Positions 50,880 through 62,842 are shown, counted from the first letter of the stretch. The stretch: 64,000 bases of DNA from Henriciella marina (GCF_027213945.1 NZ_JAPWGW010000004.1:1-64000); one strand, 5' to 3'. Numbers and translations: made by a program. The notes: a model not told the origin generated them from the letters alone.

Positions 50880-52598
50880 CTAGTCGCGGGCGTCTGCGCT
50901 TTCATTTCGAATATCCTTGAACTCTGAGGTGTCCTTGATCGCGGGCCATTTCGTGCTGTTTGCGAGGGAGCGGGTCATGTTGAGGATAAGCTCAACATCC
51001 TGCGCGGCGCCGCGAAGGTCCCAGTCCGGGTCCCAGGCGTCATTCTGGTTGTGGTAGCGGTTGGCGATATAGCCAGCGACCCATTCAGCGCCGGCTTCAC
51101 GTCCGCCCTCGACGAGGTTCGGCCCGCCTGCGATCCCCATGATGAGGATGACCGGCACGCCGCGCCGCGCGAGCGAGAAATGGTCTGCGCGGTAGAAGAG
51201 CCCGGTTTGCGGCAGGCCTTCGGGCGAGACATAGCGGCCCTGGGCGTCTGCGGCTTCGGCCATCATGTCTTCAAGCTCGCTCTGGCCCTCACCGACCTGG
51301 ATGACATCCTTTGCGGGACCAGCCGTGTTGAGAATGTCGAGGGTGAAGTTCGCGACCGTGGTTTCGAGCGGATAGATCGGGTCCTGCGCATAGGCCTCTG
51401 AGCCAAGAAGGCCGCGTTCTTCAGCAGTCCATGCAGCAATGACGACAGTGCGCTCCAGCGGTTCACCCGCTTTCAGGACGCGGGCGATTTCCATGATGCC
51501 TGCCATGCCAAGGGCGTCGTCATTTGCGCCGGGCATGACGGTGCGGCCCTGCGCGTCGGCGATGCCCTTGCCATAGGCGTCCCAGTGGCCGGACAGCATG
51601 ATGGTTTCGTCAGGACGCTCTGTGCCAGTGATCTTGCCGAGGACGTTCTGGCTCTCGATGCGTTCGACCTCCATGCCAAGGTCGGCGTTGAAGGTCAGGC
51701 CCTCGAGGGTGAAGGCTTCGAAATTCTCGCTGCGGGCGGCGGTACGAAGGGCGTCGAGGTCCTGACCGGCAGCTTCCATCCATTGCTTCGCCATGTCGAG
51801 GTGGAGCCAGCCTTGCAGGTCGACCGAAGGCTTGCCGGACCCGTCACTGGCGACGGCGTAATTGTCGCCCGGCCCGGAGGCGGCGACGTTCCAGCCATAG
51901 CCTGCGGCCTCTGTCTCATGGATAACGAGGGCAGCGGCGGCGCCGCGGCGGGCGGCCTCCTCGAACTTGTAGACCCAGCGGCCATAATAGGTCATCCGGT
52001 TGCCGCCGAAACGGCCCGCGACCGGGTCATCCTCTGCGACGCCGAAATCAGGATCGTTGACGAGAAAGAGGGCGACCTTTCCGGTGAGATCGATGTCGCC
52101 ATAATCGTCCCAGTCGCGTTCCGGCGCGCTGGCACCGAAGCCGACAAAGACGATGGGGGCGTCTTCAATCGCGATGGTTTCGCGCGGATTGGCCGAGCTG
52201 ATCTCGATGTCGCGGCCCTGACGCATGTCGATCGTGGTCTCGCTGGACTGGACATCAAGAGTGCGAAGGTCGACGACGCGTGAATGAACGAGGGTGACAG
52301 GATCGGTCCAACCGCCATCACGTCCACCGGGCTCTAGGCCGATCTCCTCGAACTTCTCGATCAGGTAGTCGATGGTCTTCGTCTCGCCTGGCGTACCGGG
52401 GGCGCGGCCCTCAAACTCGTCAGAGGCGAGCACTCTGACGATATCGGAGAGGTTTTCTGTGCTGACCGAAGCGGGCTCAGTGGTGGCCTCGTCTTGCTGT
52501 GAGGCAGCGGCCGGGTCGCTCTCCTGCGGATCAGAGGGCTGTGAGCAAGCTGCGATGAGGGCTGCCATGCCTAATGTGCTGATGAGTGTCCTGATCAT
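50880..52598 (-). CDS. M28-family metallopeptidase lipoprotein
   Basis: 572 residues from the ATG at 52598, set by GGAGG eight bases upstream and a lipoprotein signal (MIRTLISTLGMAALIAAC, lipobox IAAC at about residues 15-18). A PA domain (about 110-310; VLFLVNDPDFG, GAAAALVIHE) is inserted before the zinc peptidase core: SGHWDAYG, MPGANDDALG, WTAEERGLLGS, NFTLDIL and the late NRYHNQND. These are the two-zinc ligands and catalytic Glu of M28 aminopeptidases, the PSMA/transferrin-receptor-like group. Likely anchored in the envelope and releasing N-terminal residues from peptides. Confidence 0.93.
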   Translation of the reverse strand: MIRTLISTLGMAALIAACSQPSDPQESDPAAASQQDEATTEPASVSTENLSDIVRVLASDEFEGRAPGTPGETKTIDYLIEKFEEIGLEPGGRDGGWTDPVTLVHSRVVDLRTLDVQSSETTIDMRQGRDIEISSANPRETIAIEDAPIVFVGFGASAPERDWDDYGDIDLTGKVALFLVNDPDFGVAEDDPVAGRFGGNRMTYYGRWVYKFEEAARRGAAAALVIHETEAAGYGWNVAASGPGDNYAVASDGSGKPSVDLQGWLHLDMAKQWMEAAGQDLDALRTAARSENFEAFTLEGLTFNADLGMEVERIESQNVLGKITGTERPDETIMLSGHWDAYGKGIADAQGRTVMPGANDDALGMAGIMEIARVLKAGEPLERTVVIAAWTAEERGLLGSEAYAQDPIYPLETTVANFTLDILNTAGPAKDVIQVGEGQSELEDMMAEAADAQGRYVSPEGLPQTGLFYRADHFSLARRGVPVILIMGIAGGPNLVEGGREAGAEWVAGYIANRYHNQNDAWDPDWDLRGAAQDVELILNMTRSLANSTKWPAIKDTSEFKDIRNESADARD

Positions 52599-52776
52599 CT
52601 GTGAAACCTCCGCTTGCGACCCGTCCGGATGGGTCAAACCACGAGGGTTTAACGGGTTTTTGGCGCGGGCCAAAGTCCGGGCTGAGGTTTGACCGCGATG
52701 AGCGGCACGGCACGGCCCCAATCGGTTTCAGTTTTCCTTGCAAAAGGGGGTTCCAGAAAGGCCGCGACTCTATTAA

Positions 52777-54871
<2,095 letters not shown>

Positions 54872-54875
<4 letters not shown>

Positions 54876-55165
54876 GCTGGCAAACCGTTCAGAATTGCGA
54901 TGCTGCCTGTCGAGCCCGCGAGGCGGTGCTTCATGAGGGTCTGATACGCGTCTGAATTGTACCAGTTGAGGGCGCTGTCCTTGTCCGCAAACTCAGCGAT
55001 GATGGTTCTCGTGCAGGCCCAGTCGCCTTCGAGCACCGTCGGCGCCTCTTCGACGGCCAGAAGCTTGCCGGCATGGGCGTTGAAGATTTCCATGAAGCCG
55101 GCCTCATACTTGTTGTAGGCTTCACGGTCGTGGATGGTGATCTGCGCATTTATATAGACGCTCAT
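54872..55165 (-). CDS. DUF1330 family protein
   Basis: 97 residues of the DUF1330 dimeric alpha-beta barrel family: AQITIHDREAYNKYEAGFM, LAVEEAPTVLEGDW, IIAEFADKDSALNWYNSDAYQTL. Small cytoplasmic proteins of unknown reaction. Start ATG at 55165 is fixed by GGGAGGA upstream; the frame stays open for another 116 codons upstream but without family similarity. Coupled to the GNAT gene. Confidence 0.92.
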
Positions 55166-55284
55166 GGCGGGTCCTCCCTCAATGACGATGCAGATTGAAA
55201 ACCTGTCGGCATGTGGAGTCCATCGGTTTTCTAACGCGGCCTGTGCGCGTAAAGCCTGCGCCAGAATGTTGAAGAGGTAGCAAT

Positions 55285-56592
55285 ATGCGCGACGGTGGAC
55301 GGATAGCGGCGGCGATTGATGTGCTGGGTGATGTGCTGAACCGGCACCAGCCTGTGAAGTCGGCTGCGCGCGACTGGGGCAAGCGGGCGCGGTATGCGGG
55401 TTCCAAGGACCGGGCCTGGGTGTCAGGTCTGGTGCTCGACGCGCTGCGCAAGAAGAACTCAATTGCCCATGCGATGGGCTCTGATGAGCCACGCGCGCTG
55501 GTGCTCGGTGCACTGAGCTTCGCCTGGGGCTGGGACATCATGAAGATCGATGGGGCCATGGATGAGGAGCATGCGCCGTCCAAGCTGACGCTGGAAGAGC
55601 GCGAGCGGCTGGTCATGGCGCCGGATGTGACGGCCGAGCCTTGGGTGTCTGGCGACTATCCTGACTGGATGGAGCCGATGATGGACCGCGTTTTCGGTGA
55701 GGAGAAAGTCGTCGAGGCGCAGGCCATGGCCGTGCGCGCCGACGTCGATATCCGGGTGAATACGCTGAAAGTGGACGCCGAGAAGGCGGGCGGGCCGATG
55801 CGGTCTGCGAATGCGGAAAGCTCATCGCTCTTGAAGAATGCCTATCATATTCCGGCACGTGACCCGTCTGAGCGTGAGACCTCTCTGGAGAGCATTCCGG
55901 CCTACTCGAAAGGCTGGGTCGAGGTGCAGGATGCGGGCTCGCAGATCGCGGCGGCGGCGGCGAATGCAAAGCCGGGCGAGCAGGTGCTGGACTATTGCGC
56001 GGGCGGCGGCGGCAAGACGCTGGCCATGGCGGCGATGATGGAAGGCAAGGGTCAGATCCACGCCTATGATATTGATGGACGCAGGCTATCTGCGCTGATC
56101 CCGCGGCTGAAGCGGTCCGGCGCGCACAATGTGCAGCTGGTCCATCCGAAAGAGCCTGAGGCGCTTGAGGCACTTAAAGGCCAGATGGATGTGGTCTTTG
56201 TCGATGCGCCATGCACGGGGACAGGCACCTGGCGGCGGCGGCCGGATGCGAAGTGGCGGCTGAAAAACAAGCAGCTCGCCAAGCGGATCGAGGAGCAGAC
56301 CGAGATCATCGAGGCCGCGTCTGCCTTTGTGAAACCGGGCGGGCGGCTGGTCTATGCGACGTGTTCTTTCCTGAAGGAGGAAGATGAGGACCGGGTTGCT
56401 GACTTCCTCGCGGCGCATCCCGAGTTCGCCGAGGAGAGCGCGGCCGATGCGGCGATTGCGTCCGGCTTGCTGACCGATGAGGGCGCGGCAAAAGTCAAAG
56501 CGGGCGCGAAGGGCGGCAAGTCGGTCCGCCTTACACCGCGCACGGCCGGCACGGACGGCTTTTTCTTTGCAGTGATGCGCAAGGCCCGCTGA
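55285..56592 (+). CDS. RsmB/NOP-family RNA m5C methyltransferase
   Basis: 435 residues. An N-terminal NusB-like helical part (about 1-130, weakly conserved) precedes the SAM domain: DAGSQIAAAAA, LDYCAGGGGKTLAMAA (motif I), VVFVDAPCTGTGTWRRRPD (motif IV Cys) and LVYATCSFLKEEDED (motif VI nucleophile Cys). It methylates cytosine C5 in rRNA or tRNA; closeness to RsmB (C967 of 16S) is suggested by layout but the N-terminal domain is diverged, so no symbol is given. A GGTAG-like site precedes the ATG. Confidence 0.92.
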   Translation: MRDGGRIAAAIDVLGDVLNRHQPVKSAARDWGKRARYAGSKDRAWVSGLVLDALRKKNSIAHAMGSDEPRALVLGALSFAWGWDIMKIDGAMDEEHAPSKLTLEERERLVMAPDVTAEPWVSGDYPDWMEPMMDRVFGEEKVVEAQAMAVRADVDIRVNTLKVDAEKAGGPMRSANAESSSLLKNAYHIPARDPSERETSLESIPAYSKGWVEVQDAGSQIAAAAANAKPGEQVLDYCAGGGGKTLAMAAMMEGKGQIHAYDIDGRRLSALIPRLKRSGAHNVQLVHPKEPEALEALKGQMDVVFVDAPCTGTGTWRRRPDAKWRLKNKQLAKRIEEQTEIIEAASAFVKPGGRLVYATCSFLKEEDEDRVADFLAAHPEFAEESAADAAIASGLLTDEGAAKVKAGAKGGKSVRLTPRTAGTDGFFFAVMRKAR

Positions 56593-56627
56593 TAGCGCGC
56601 GCGCTGGAATCAGTGCGATATGGGCGC

Positions 56628-57146
56628 ATGTTGAAACCGCTTCCAGAAACTGTCCATCTTCGCGCCACGAACCGGCAATATCTGGTGCTGGCAAGTGCGA
56701 GCGCGCTTCTCGCGGCTATGCTCGCCTTCTCCAACTGGACGGGCAATGGCCCCACCGAAGAGATCAGCGTCTGGCTGACGGTCTTCTTTTCAATGACGAC
56801 GCTTGTGGGCGTTTGCGCTGCGCTTTTCAGGCATGGCTGGCTGACACTGGACCGGGACGGGTTTGAATCGAGCGAGTTCAAGTCGCTCGGCAAGATCGGC
56901 TGGTCTGAAGTGTCAGAGTTCGGCCTCCATTATTCGGGCGGCAAGGGAATGCCCGCCTCGCGTCAGGTGGCGTTCAAGCTGACCGAGGAGAAGCGCAAGG
57001 CCCTGCCGCGTCTGTCAGGTATCCTGATGTATGGCAGGGTGCGACTGACCGAGCCCTACAAGGTGCGCGGCTCGCAGCTGGTGACGCTGATGAACCGATT
57101 TCGTGAGCGGGCACTGGCATCACCTGCGGCGAACGAAGCGGCATAA
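56628..57146 (+). CDS. Two-helix membrane protein with PH-like domain
   Basis: 172 residues from ATG 56628 (a GTG 15 bases upstream is possible). Two membrane helices (about 20-35 and 50-67) are followed by a beta-rich cytoplasmic part beginning LTLDRDGFESSEFKSLGKIGWSEVSEFG, which reads like the bacterial PH-like/YdbT-type fold. Function unknown. Its stop overlaps the next gene start (TAATG), so the pair forms one unit. Confidence 0.72.
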   Translation: MLKPLPETVHLRATNRQYLVLASASALLAAMLAFSNWTGNGPTEEISVWLTVFFSMTTLVGVCAALFRHGWLTLDRDGFESSEFKSLGKIGWSEVSEFGLHYSGGKGMPASRQVAFKLTEEKRKALPRLSGILMYGRVRLTEPYKVRGSQLVTLMNRFRERALASPAANEAA

Positions 57147-57586
57147 TGGTCTGGCTGATTGTCCTCGCTTTCCCGATTTTCTTTGGGGCAGTGTGGGTGG
57201 GGATCGTGTCTTTCCTGTCCTGGGCAAGCGGTTGGCGGACACTGGCTCGGGTTTATCAATCGGAGCTGCCGGAGACGTTTTCGGGTAAGCGGCTGATGCT
57301 GGTCACGCTGGGCCGTGGGCGTTTCCCCCGTGTGCATTATCGCGGCATGCTCTGGGCGGAGTTCGGCGAAGATGCGCTGTGGCTCAAGCCGCATATCCTG
57401 TTTCGCTGGGCTCACCCGGTACTGGCGATACCGCGCAGCGTCATCACGCTTGAAGAACGCAAAGGCCTGCTGCGCCGTTTTGTCGAGCTGAAGAGCCGGG
57501 CCGATGAAGAGATCAGCTTTCACCTGCACCCAAGGCAGGTCAGCTGGATTGAGCAGAATGTCAGGCCTGACCTCTCAGACCGCTAG
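57146..57586 (+). CDS. Membrane-anchored hypothetical protein, PH-like
   Basis: 146 residues: one N-terminal helix (about 2-27) then a beta-rich domain with FGEDALWLKPHILFRWAHPVLAIPRSVITLEER, resembling the end of PH-like domains, and a C-terminal helix. It seems related in layout to the preceding gene. Coupled to it by a one-base overlap. Converges with the PilZ gene (four-base overlap). Confidence 0.72.
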   Translation: MVWLIVLAFPIFFGAVWVGIVSFLSWASGWRTLARVYQSELPETFSGKRLMLVTLGRGRFPRVHYRGMLWAEFGEDALWLKPHILFRWAHPVLAIPRSVITLEERKGLLRRFVELKSRADEEISFHLHPRQVSWIEQNVRPDLSDR

Positions 57587-58581
57587 GCGGTAACAAGACC
57601 CTTCGCGGCATCCAAGTCTGCCCTCTGCCGATTTGTGTTGAAACAGAGCGCCGAGATCTGCGTATCGGAAAGTGGCCGGGAGAGACGCACGCCCGCATAG
57701 CAGTCATTGGTCCAGACCACATTGCCGCGTAGCCAGATATCGCCGAGCTGGAACGAGATCGGACGTTTCCGTGATATCCTGCCGTCATGCTTCATGCGAA
57801 GCCCGCCGATATTGAAGTCGACGATCGTCAGATCGTGGATGCCGCTGCCGAGGCGGACTGGCACACTGCGATAGCAGACATGCCGCTCTGCCCGTTTTTT
57901 CCAGCGGCGAATGCGCGGGCGGCACCAATAGGCTGCGCTAGCCAGCAACCCAAGCGTGAGCAATAGAGGAAAGCCAAGTGATGCGAGTGCCTTGCCGCGT
58001 TTGTCGCCGGTCGAATTTGCATTGCGTGGCGCGCGCTGCCTTGCTGAGCTTTTATAGGCACGAATGGCGCTTTCACTTTCAAAATGCAGACTGTCAGACG
58101 CACGCGCGGGATCACCGATGCTTCCCAGCTTCTCTGCATGAGGACGAAGGGTCGGCTCTACATTCAGTATATCGCTGACCGAGCAGGAGAGTTCTTTCTG
58201 AAGTCGCGCCAGTTCGGTCCGAACAAGGCGGGGTACGCCGCGCTCGATACGTTGAAGCGCCGCTTCTCCTTCGCTGCCATATAGTCGCTCCATGGCTATG
58301 TTCAGCTCGCCCGTGAAGAGGATCATGGCGGTCTGGCCGACATCAAGCTCTTCAGCGCTAATGTCGCCATAAAGGTCAATCAGCGAAACGTCGCTCAGGG
58401 CGGCCTCAAGTTCGCCGAGAAATGGCATCTGGGCGCGCTGCGACGGCTCGTGAGCGATTTCGTAGACGGCATCGACCGTGCGCAGCAAAGGGGTCAGCGA
58501 ACCGCAGGTAGGGTCGGCATAGGCTGCGCCTGCACCTGCAATCATGATCAGGACGGCGTTTATCAGGCGTCTTGCGAACAC
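57583..58581 (-). CDS. Signal-peptide and membrane-anchored PilZ protein
   Basis: 332 residues with an unusual layout: signal peptide (to AYA, about residue 22), a periplasmic helical domain (about 25-200, two Cys at TCGSL and LSCSV), a membrane helix (about 202-222), and a cytoplasmic PilZ domain (RHVCYRSVPVRLGSG, then VDFNIGGLRMKHDG). The c-di-GMP motif is D-F-N-I-G-G, close to the usual D/NxSxxG with Asn for Ser, and the RxxxR element is degenerate. It may link c-di-GMP inside to a periplasmic function. No neighbour explains it. Confidence 0.82.
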   Translation of the reverse strand: MFARRLINAVLIMIAGAGAAYADPTCGSLTPLLRTVDAVYEIAHEPSQRAQMPFLGELEAALSDVSLIDLYGDISAEELDVGQTAMILFTGELNIAMERLYGSEGEAALQRIERGVPRLVRTELARLQKELSCSVSDILNVEPTLRPHAEKLGSIGDPARASDSLHFESESAIRAYKSSARQRAPRNANSTGDKRGKALASLGFPLLLTLGLLASAAYWCRPRIRRWKKRAERHVCYRSVPVRLGSGIHDLTIVDFNIGGLRMKHDGRISRKRPISFQLGDIWLRGNVVWTNDCYAGVRLSRPLSDTQISALCFNTNRQRADLDAAKGLVTA

Positions 58582-58716
58582 ATTATTTATATACCGGAAA
58601 ACGGTTTATGAACTGTTGTGCAAAAACAAGGCAGAAGAAGCGCAAACCTTAAGTTTTGAAAACTCGCATGGTTAACGGTTTTCGATCAGTTTGCGCACGC
58701 TTGGGTTGGGGCTCGC

Positions 58717-59907
58717 CTATCCTGACGAAGCCACCTGGCTCTGGCCCAGCCTGAAAAACTCAGTGATGAGATTGCGCTGGCGCTCTGAGAGGTCCGGGTG
58801 CCAGATTTCGAAGATGAGGACGTAGCGCGCCTTGTCGCTGTTGTTCCAGGCTTCGTGCTCGATCGTGTCATCGAAGACGAAGACCTGTCCATCCTTCCAC
58901 TCGCGCGTTTCATTACCGACTCGAAAGCCGCAATTGCCCGGCAGGATGATCGGCAGGTGGCAGATGAGCCTTGTATTGATCTGGCCGTGATGGGGCGGAA
59001 TGGCGGCGCCTGGCTCTAGGCGCGAGAAGAGGACAGAGGGGGCGGGGGCCGGGTTGACGGCATCGCCGATGGCTTCGATGGCCGCCCATGTCCTGGGGCA
59101 GCGCGCGATGTTCTCCTCGATGCGCTGACCCTGTTTGATCAGGTAGAAGGCGCTCCAGTCGGGATTGTCGAGCAGCGGGTGGGAGACGCCAGCGCCTTCG
59201 CGGCCAGCCGATTCGACATAGGGGGTGAAGCCAGCCTCGGCGGCCGCCTTTTCGCTAAGCAGGGTTTCAAGCTCGCCGCGGATCGTGTCCGTCTCGGCGG
59301 CCAGGGCATCTGTCCAGCCGAAGCCGTCCAGCGGGTAGAATTGCCGGTTGGGCAGGCCCGGATAGAAGTAACGCGTGGGCTGGGACGGGTAGAAGGTTGC
59401 CTTTCCCGTCAGGAAGCCGAGGCTTTGGCGGAAGAGGTCATCATCGGGCGCCGCGCCGAGATCATGATCTTTTGCGAACTTGTTGAGCGCGTCTGCGAGT
59501 TCACCGGCAGGGGAGACCGTCTGCTCACCGGGGCCAGCAAGGAAGGTCTCTGCAGCCGTGATGAGCTGGTGGATTTCCTGCGTCCGGACGAGGTGAGGGG
59601 TGATGTCTGCCAGTCCTCTGCGGAACGCCGCGTCGGCATCCTTCGGCCTGCCAGAGCCAACGAGCGCCTGACCATAATGAAGCCGCGCGCGCACGCTGGA
59701 AGGGTCAACCTGTATGGCTTTCTCCAGCGAGGCGACGCGCCCGGCCATGTCGCCCTGCAGGGATTTGGCAAAGGAGAGCGCGACCCAGATGTCCGGACCC
59801 GGCCAACCAAGATCAATCGCGCGCTGCAATGCTGTTTCAGCCGCAGGGCCGTCCTGTTGCTGAAGCGCCTGCATCCCTTGTGCGGCGAAGTCTCTGGCTT
59901 GTGTCAT
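58717..59907 (-). CDS. TPR and aspartyl/asparaginyl beta-hydroxylase domain protein
   Basis: 396 residues from ATG 59907 (AAAGGA upstream; the longer frame adds 12 residues). N-terminal TPR-like repeats (about 1-115) precede a C-terminal 2-oxoglutarate/Fe(II) dioxygenase of the Asp/Asn hydroxylase (LpxO/AspH) family: PPHHGQINTRLICHLPI with the first His, WKDGQVFVFDDTIEHEAWN with the second His, and YVLIFEIWHPDL. In bacteria this family hydroxylates lipid A acyl chains (LpxO) or proteins; a TPR front end suggests a protein or peptidyl substrate. Divergent from guaA. Confidence 0.9.
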   Translation of the reverse strand: MTQARDFAAQGMQALQQQDGPAAETALQRAIDLGWPGPDIWVALSFAKSLQGDMAGRVASLEKAIQVDPSSVRARLHYGQALVGSGRPKDADAAFRRGLADITPHLVRTQEIHQLITAAETFLAGPGEQTVSPAGELADALNKFAKDHDLGAAPDDDLFRQSLGFLTGKATFYPSQPTRYFYPGLPNRQFYPLDGFGWTDALAAETDTIRGELETLLSEKAAAEAGFTPYVESAGREGAGVSHPLLDNPDWSAFYLIKQGQRIEENIARCPRTWAAIEAIGDAVNPAPAPSVLFSRLEPGAAIPPHHGQINTRLICHLPIILPGNCGFRVGNETREWKDGQVFVFDDTIEHEAWNNSDKARYVLIFEIWHPDLSERQRNLITEFFRLGQSQVASSG

Positions 59908-59983
59908 GCGGCACGTCCTTTCCGGTGCATGGGCTGGTCGCATTGGCCCTTCCAGCCCCCGCCATTAGCGGTTAGGAGGCTGC

Positions 59984-61567
59984 ATGGCCAGTTCACCCGA
60001 TTCCGTTGCAGACAAGCACGAGCACGTCCTGATTGTCGACTTCGGCTCACAGGTTACCCAGCTGATTGCGCGGCGCCTGCGCGAAAGCGGCGTCTATTGC
60101 GAAATCCACCCCTTCAACAAGGTGGACGGCGCGTTCCTGGACAGTTTTGATCCCAAGGCGATCATTTTGTCAGGCGGGCCTGCGAGCGTCACTTGGGAGA
60201 ACAGCCCGCGCGCGGACCAGGCGGTATTTGGGCGCGGCGTACCGGTGCTGGGCATCTGCTATGGCCAGCAGGTCATGATGCAGCAGCTTGGCGGCAAGGT
60301 TGAAAGCGGCACCAGCCGTGAGTTTGGCCGCGCCTTCATCGAGCAGGTCACCGACAGCGAGCTGCTGGAAGGCCTGTTCGGCGGCGAGGATGGCAAGGAA
60401 GAAGTCTGGATGAGCCATGGCGACCATGTCGCTGAACTGGCGCCGGGCTTTGGCGTGATCGCGAAATCACCGGGCGCGCCGCTCGCCATTATCGCGGACC
60501 TCGAACGCCGCTTCTATGGCACGCAGTTCCACCCGGAAGTCGTGCATACGGTGCATGGCCGGGACATGCTCCGCAATTTCACGCACAAGATCGCCGGGCT
60601 TTCCGGCGACTGGACGATGGCGGCGTATCGCGAGGAAGCGATCGAGAAGATCCGCAAGCAGGTTGGCGATGGCAAGGTGATCTGCGGTCTTTCAGGCGGC
60701 GTGGATTCGTCGGTGGCTGCGGTCCTGATCCATGAGGCGATCGGCGATCAGCTGACCTGCGTCTATGTCGACCATGGCCTGATGCGCCTCAATGAAAGCG
60801 AAGAGGTCGTCGGCCTCTTCCGCGACCACTACAATATTCCGCTCGTCCATGTGGATGCGAGCGAGACCTTTCTCGGCGCGCTCGAAGGGATTTCCGACCC
60901 TGAGAAGAAGCGCAAGACGATTGGCGGGCTCTTCATCGATGTGTTCGAGGAAGAGGCAAAGAAGATTGGCGGGGCGGACTTCCTTGCGCAGGGTACGCTC
61001 TATCCGGACGTGATCGAAAGCGTCTCTGCGATTGGCGGGCCATCTGTCACGATCAAGTCCCACCACAATGTTGGGGGCCTGCCAGAGCGGATGAATATGA
61101 AGCTGGTCGAGCCGCTGCGTGAGCTGTTCAAGGATGAGGTTCGCGCGCTGGGCCGCGAGCTTGGCCTGCCGCAGAGCTTTATCGGTCGCCATCCATTTCC
61201 GGGCCCGGGCCTTGCGATCCGTATTCCGGGGGAGATCACGCGCGAGAAGGCCGACACGCTTCGCAAGGCGGACGCGATCTATATCGAAGAGATCAAGAAT
61301 GCCGGCCTCTATGATGAGATCTGGCAGGCTTTCTCAGTGCTGCTGCCGGTGAATACGGTTGGCGTGATGGGCGATGAGCGCACCTATGAGGCCGTGCTGG
61401 CACTGCGCGCGGTGACGTCGACTGACGGCATGACGGCGGATTATTATCCCTATGACCACGCCTTCCTTGGCCGTGTTGCGACCCGCATCATCAATGAGGT
61501 GAAGGGCGTGAACCGCGTCGTCTATGACGTGACCAGCAAGCCACCCGGCACGATTGAGTGGGAATAG
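59984..61567 (+). CDS. guaA: GMP synthase (glutamine-hydrolysing)
   Basis: 527 residues (E. coli 525). Makes GMP from XMP, ATP and glutamine. Class I glutaminase with Cys92 (GICYGQQ) and the FHPEVVHT His/Glu; ATP pyrophosphatase P-loop [11 protein letters not shown]; and the C-terminal dimerisation domain ending [16 protein letters not shown] precedes the ATG. Confidence 0.98.
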   Translation: MASSPDSVADKHEHVLIVDFGSQVTQLIARRLRESGVYCEIHPFNKVDGAFLDSFDPKAIILSGGPASVTWENSPRADQAVFGRGVPVLGICYGQQVMMQQLGGKVESGTSREFGRAFIEQVTDSELLEGLFGGEDGKEEVWMSHGDHVAELAPGFGVIAKSPGAPLAIIADLERRFYGTQFHPEVVHTVHGRDMLRNFTHKIAGLSGDWTMAAYREEAIEKIRKQVGDGKVICGLSGGVDSSVAAVLIHEAIGDQLTCVYVDHGLMRLNESEEVVGLFRDHYNIPLVHVDASETFLGALEGISDPEKKRKTIGGLFIDVFEEEAKKIGGADFLAQGTLYPDVIESVSAIGGPSVTIKSHHNVGGLPERMNMKLVEPLRELFKDEVRALGRELGLPQSFIGRHPFPGPGLAIRIPGEITREKADTLRKADAIYIEEIKNAGLYDEIWQAFSVLLPVNTVGVMGDERTYEAVLALRAVTSTDGMTADYYPYDHAFLGRVATRIINEVKGVNRVVYDVTSKPPGTIEWE

Positions 61568-61617
61568 GGCCTGCCCGATCAGGGTCCAGACTTGCTGATT
61601 GACTGGAGGGGAACAGG

Positions 61618-62508
61618 ATGAGCAGCGCCGTACTCTACATCATGACGCAGAAGGGCTTTGAAGTTCTTCGCCGCCTGACCTCGACCTATCCGGCAGTGAT
61701 CGAACGCGTCGTGATCGGCAAGGACTCCAACATCGAGAATGATTTCAACAAAGAGATTGCTGCGCATTGTCGTTCGGCGGGCATTGCCTTTGACTTCAGG
61801 GGCGCAGAACCGGAGCTGAGAGGCGATGAGTATGTCTTCGCGATCTCGTGGCGGTGGCTCATAAAACATCCGGTCGAGCGCCTGATCGTTTTCCACGACT
61901 CGCCGCTGCCGCGTTATCGGGGTTTTGCGCCGCTGGTGAACATGCTGGTCAATGGTGAGAAAGAGATCGGCGTCACGGCCCTGTTCGGCGCGAGCGAATA
62001 TGACCGCGGGCATATCATCGGCCAGCAGACCAGCCCGGTCACCTATCCGCTCAAGATTGCCGATGCGATCGAGCTGAATAATCGAAACTATTGTGATCTC
62101 GCCGAAAGTATCGCCGCTAGGATTGCAGCTGGCGAAGAAATCGTCGGGGTGCCTCAGAAAGAGGGTAACGCGACCTATTCTATCTGGCGGGACGACGATG
62201 ACTATGCCATCGACTGGTCAAAGAGCGCTGAAGAAATACAGCGCCTCGTCGACGCAGTCGGCTCACCCTATCTCGGCGCGCGATGCAGGACGTCAAAAGG
62301 GCATCAGCTCATCGTCGAAAATGTGGAGGTCGTTGAAGACGTGCACTGCGAGATCCGCGATGTCGGCAAGGTCATCTTTATGCGGGAGGGAAGGCCCACC
62401 GTGATCTGCGGCGCCGGCATGTTGGAACTGACCGATGTGTGGTTGGTGACAGACGCGGGGCGCGAGCCTTTCCTGCCGATGACGTCATTCCGCGTCCGTT
62501 TCTGTTAG
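61618..62508 (+). CDS. Formyltransferase-family protein
   Basis: 296 residues of the formyltransferase (Fmt/sugar N-formyltransferase) fold: short N-terminal Rossmann part, then the 10-formyl-THF loop FHDSPLPRYRGFAP with its His, and GASEYDRGHII with the usual Asp. In Fmt the catalytic set is Asn-His-Asp with N-x-H; here the Asn position is Val (IVFHDSP), as happens in some diverged members. The C-terminal portion (about 200-290) is unlike Fmt and may bind a sugar nucleotide or other amine. No surface-sugar genes are beside it. GGAGGGG precedes the ATG. Confidence 0.8.
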   Translation: MSSAVLYIMTQKGFEVLRRLTSTYPAVIERVVIGKDSNIENDFNKEIAAHCRSAGIAFDFRGAEPELRGDEYVFAISWRWLIKHPVERLIVFHDSPLPRYRGFAPLVNMLVNGEKEIGVTALFGASEYDRGHIIGQQTSPVTYPLKIADAIELNNRNYCDLAESIAARIAAGEEIVGVPQKEGNATYSIWRDDDDYAIDWSKSAEEIQRLVDAVGSPYLGARCRTSKGHQLIVENVEVVEDVHCEIRDVGKVIFMREGRPTVICGAGMLELTDVWLVTDAGREPFLPMTSFRVRFC

Positions 62509-62542
62509 CGAACATCCCTAACGAGATCGATCAAGCCCGCCG

Positions 62543-62782
62543 CTAGTCCTCAGTTGCTTTCTTATCGCGGTTGATGGGATCGGCCTTCAGCTTGTCCCAG
62601 CTCGTACGTTCGACGGCCTGTTCGACATCATCGTCTTTTGGTGCGGTGCCTAGCGGGAATTCACCTGAGCGGCGCTCGGCCTTCTTCTGTTCGATCTGCG
62701 CATCTGTTGCCGACGTGGTGCGCGGCTTGGCCTTCTTATCCAGAGTATGCCTGTTTGTGTGTGCATCCTTGCGGTCGTTCAT
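62543..62782 (-). CDS. Small charged protein, candidate stress gene
   Basis: 79 residues, very hydrophilic (NDRKDAHTNRHTLDKKAKPR... PINRDKKATED), no family recognised and probably partly disordered. AAAGGG lies before the ATG, and an EcfG-type promoter fits 35 bases upstream. Divergent from katE, so both may belong to the general stress response. Confidence 0.65.
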   Translation of the reverse strand: MNDRKDAHTNRHTLDKKAKPRTTSATDAQIEQKKAERRSGEFPLGTAPKDDDVEQAVERTSWDKLKADPINRDKKATED

Positions 62783-62816
62783 GACTTTACCCTTTCCGAA
62801 GCGAACTTTCAGAAGA

Positions 62817-62842
62817 AACAGGCTGGATCGGGCTTGCGTTCC
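62817..62842 (-). promoter_or_regulatory. EcfG-type promoter of the small stress gene
   Basis: On the minus strand GGAAC (62842-62838), 17-base spacer, then TGTT (62820-62817). The alphaproteobacterial general stress sigma factor EcfG recognises GGAAC-N16/17-cGTT; this differs at one base. The -10 lies 35 bases before the ATG. Confidence 0.6.
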
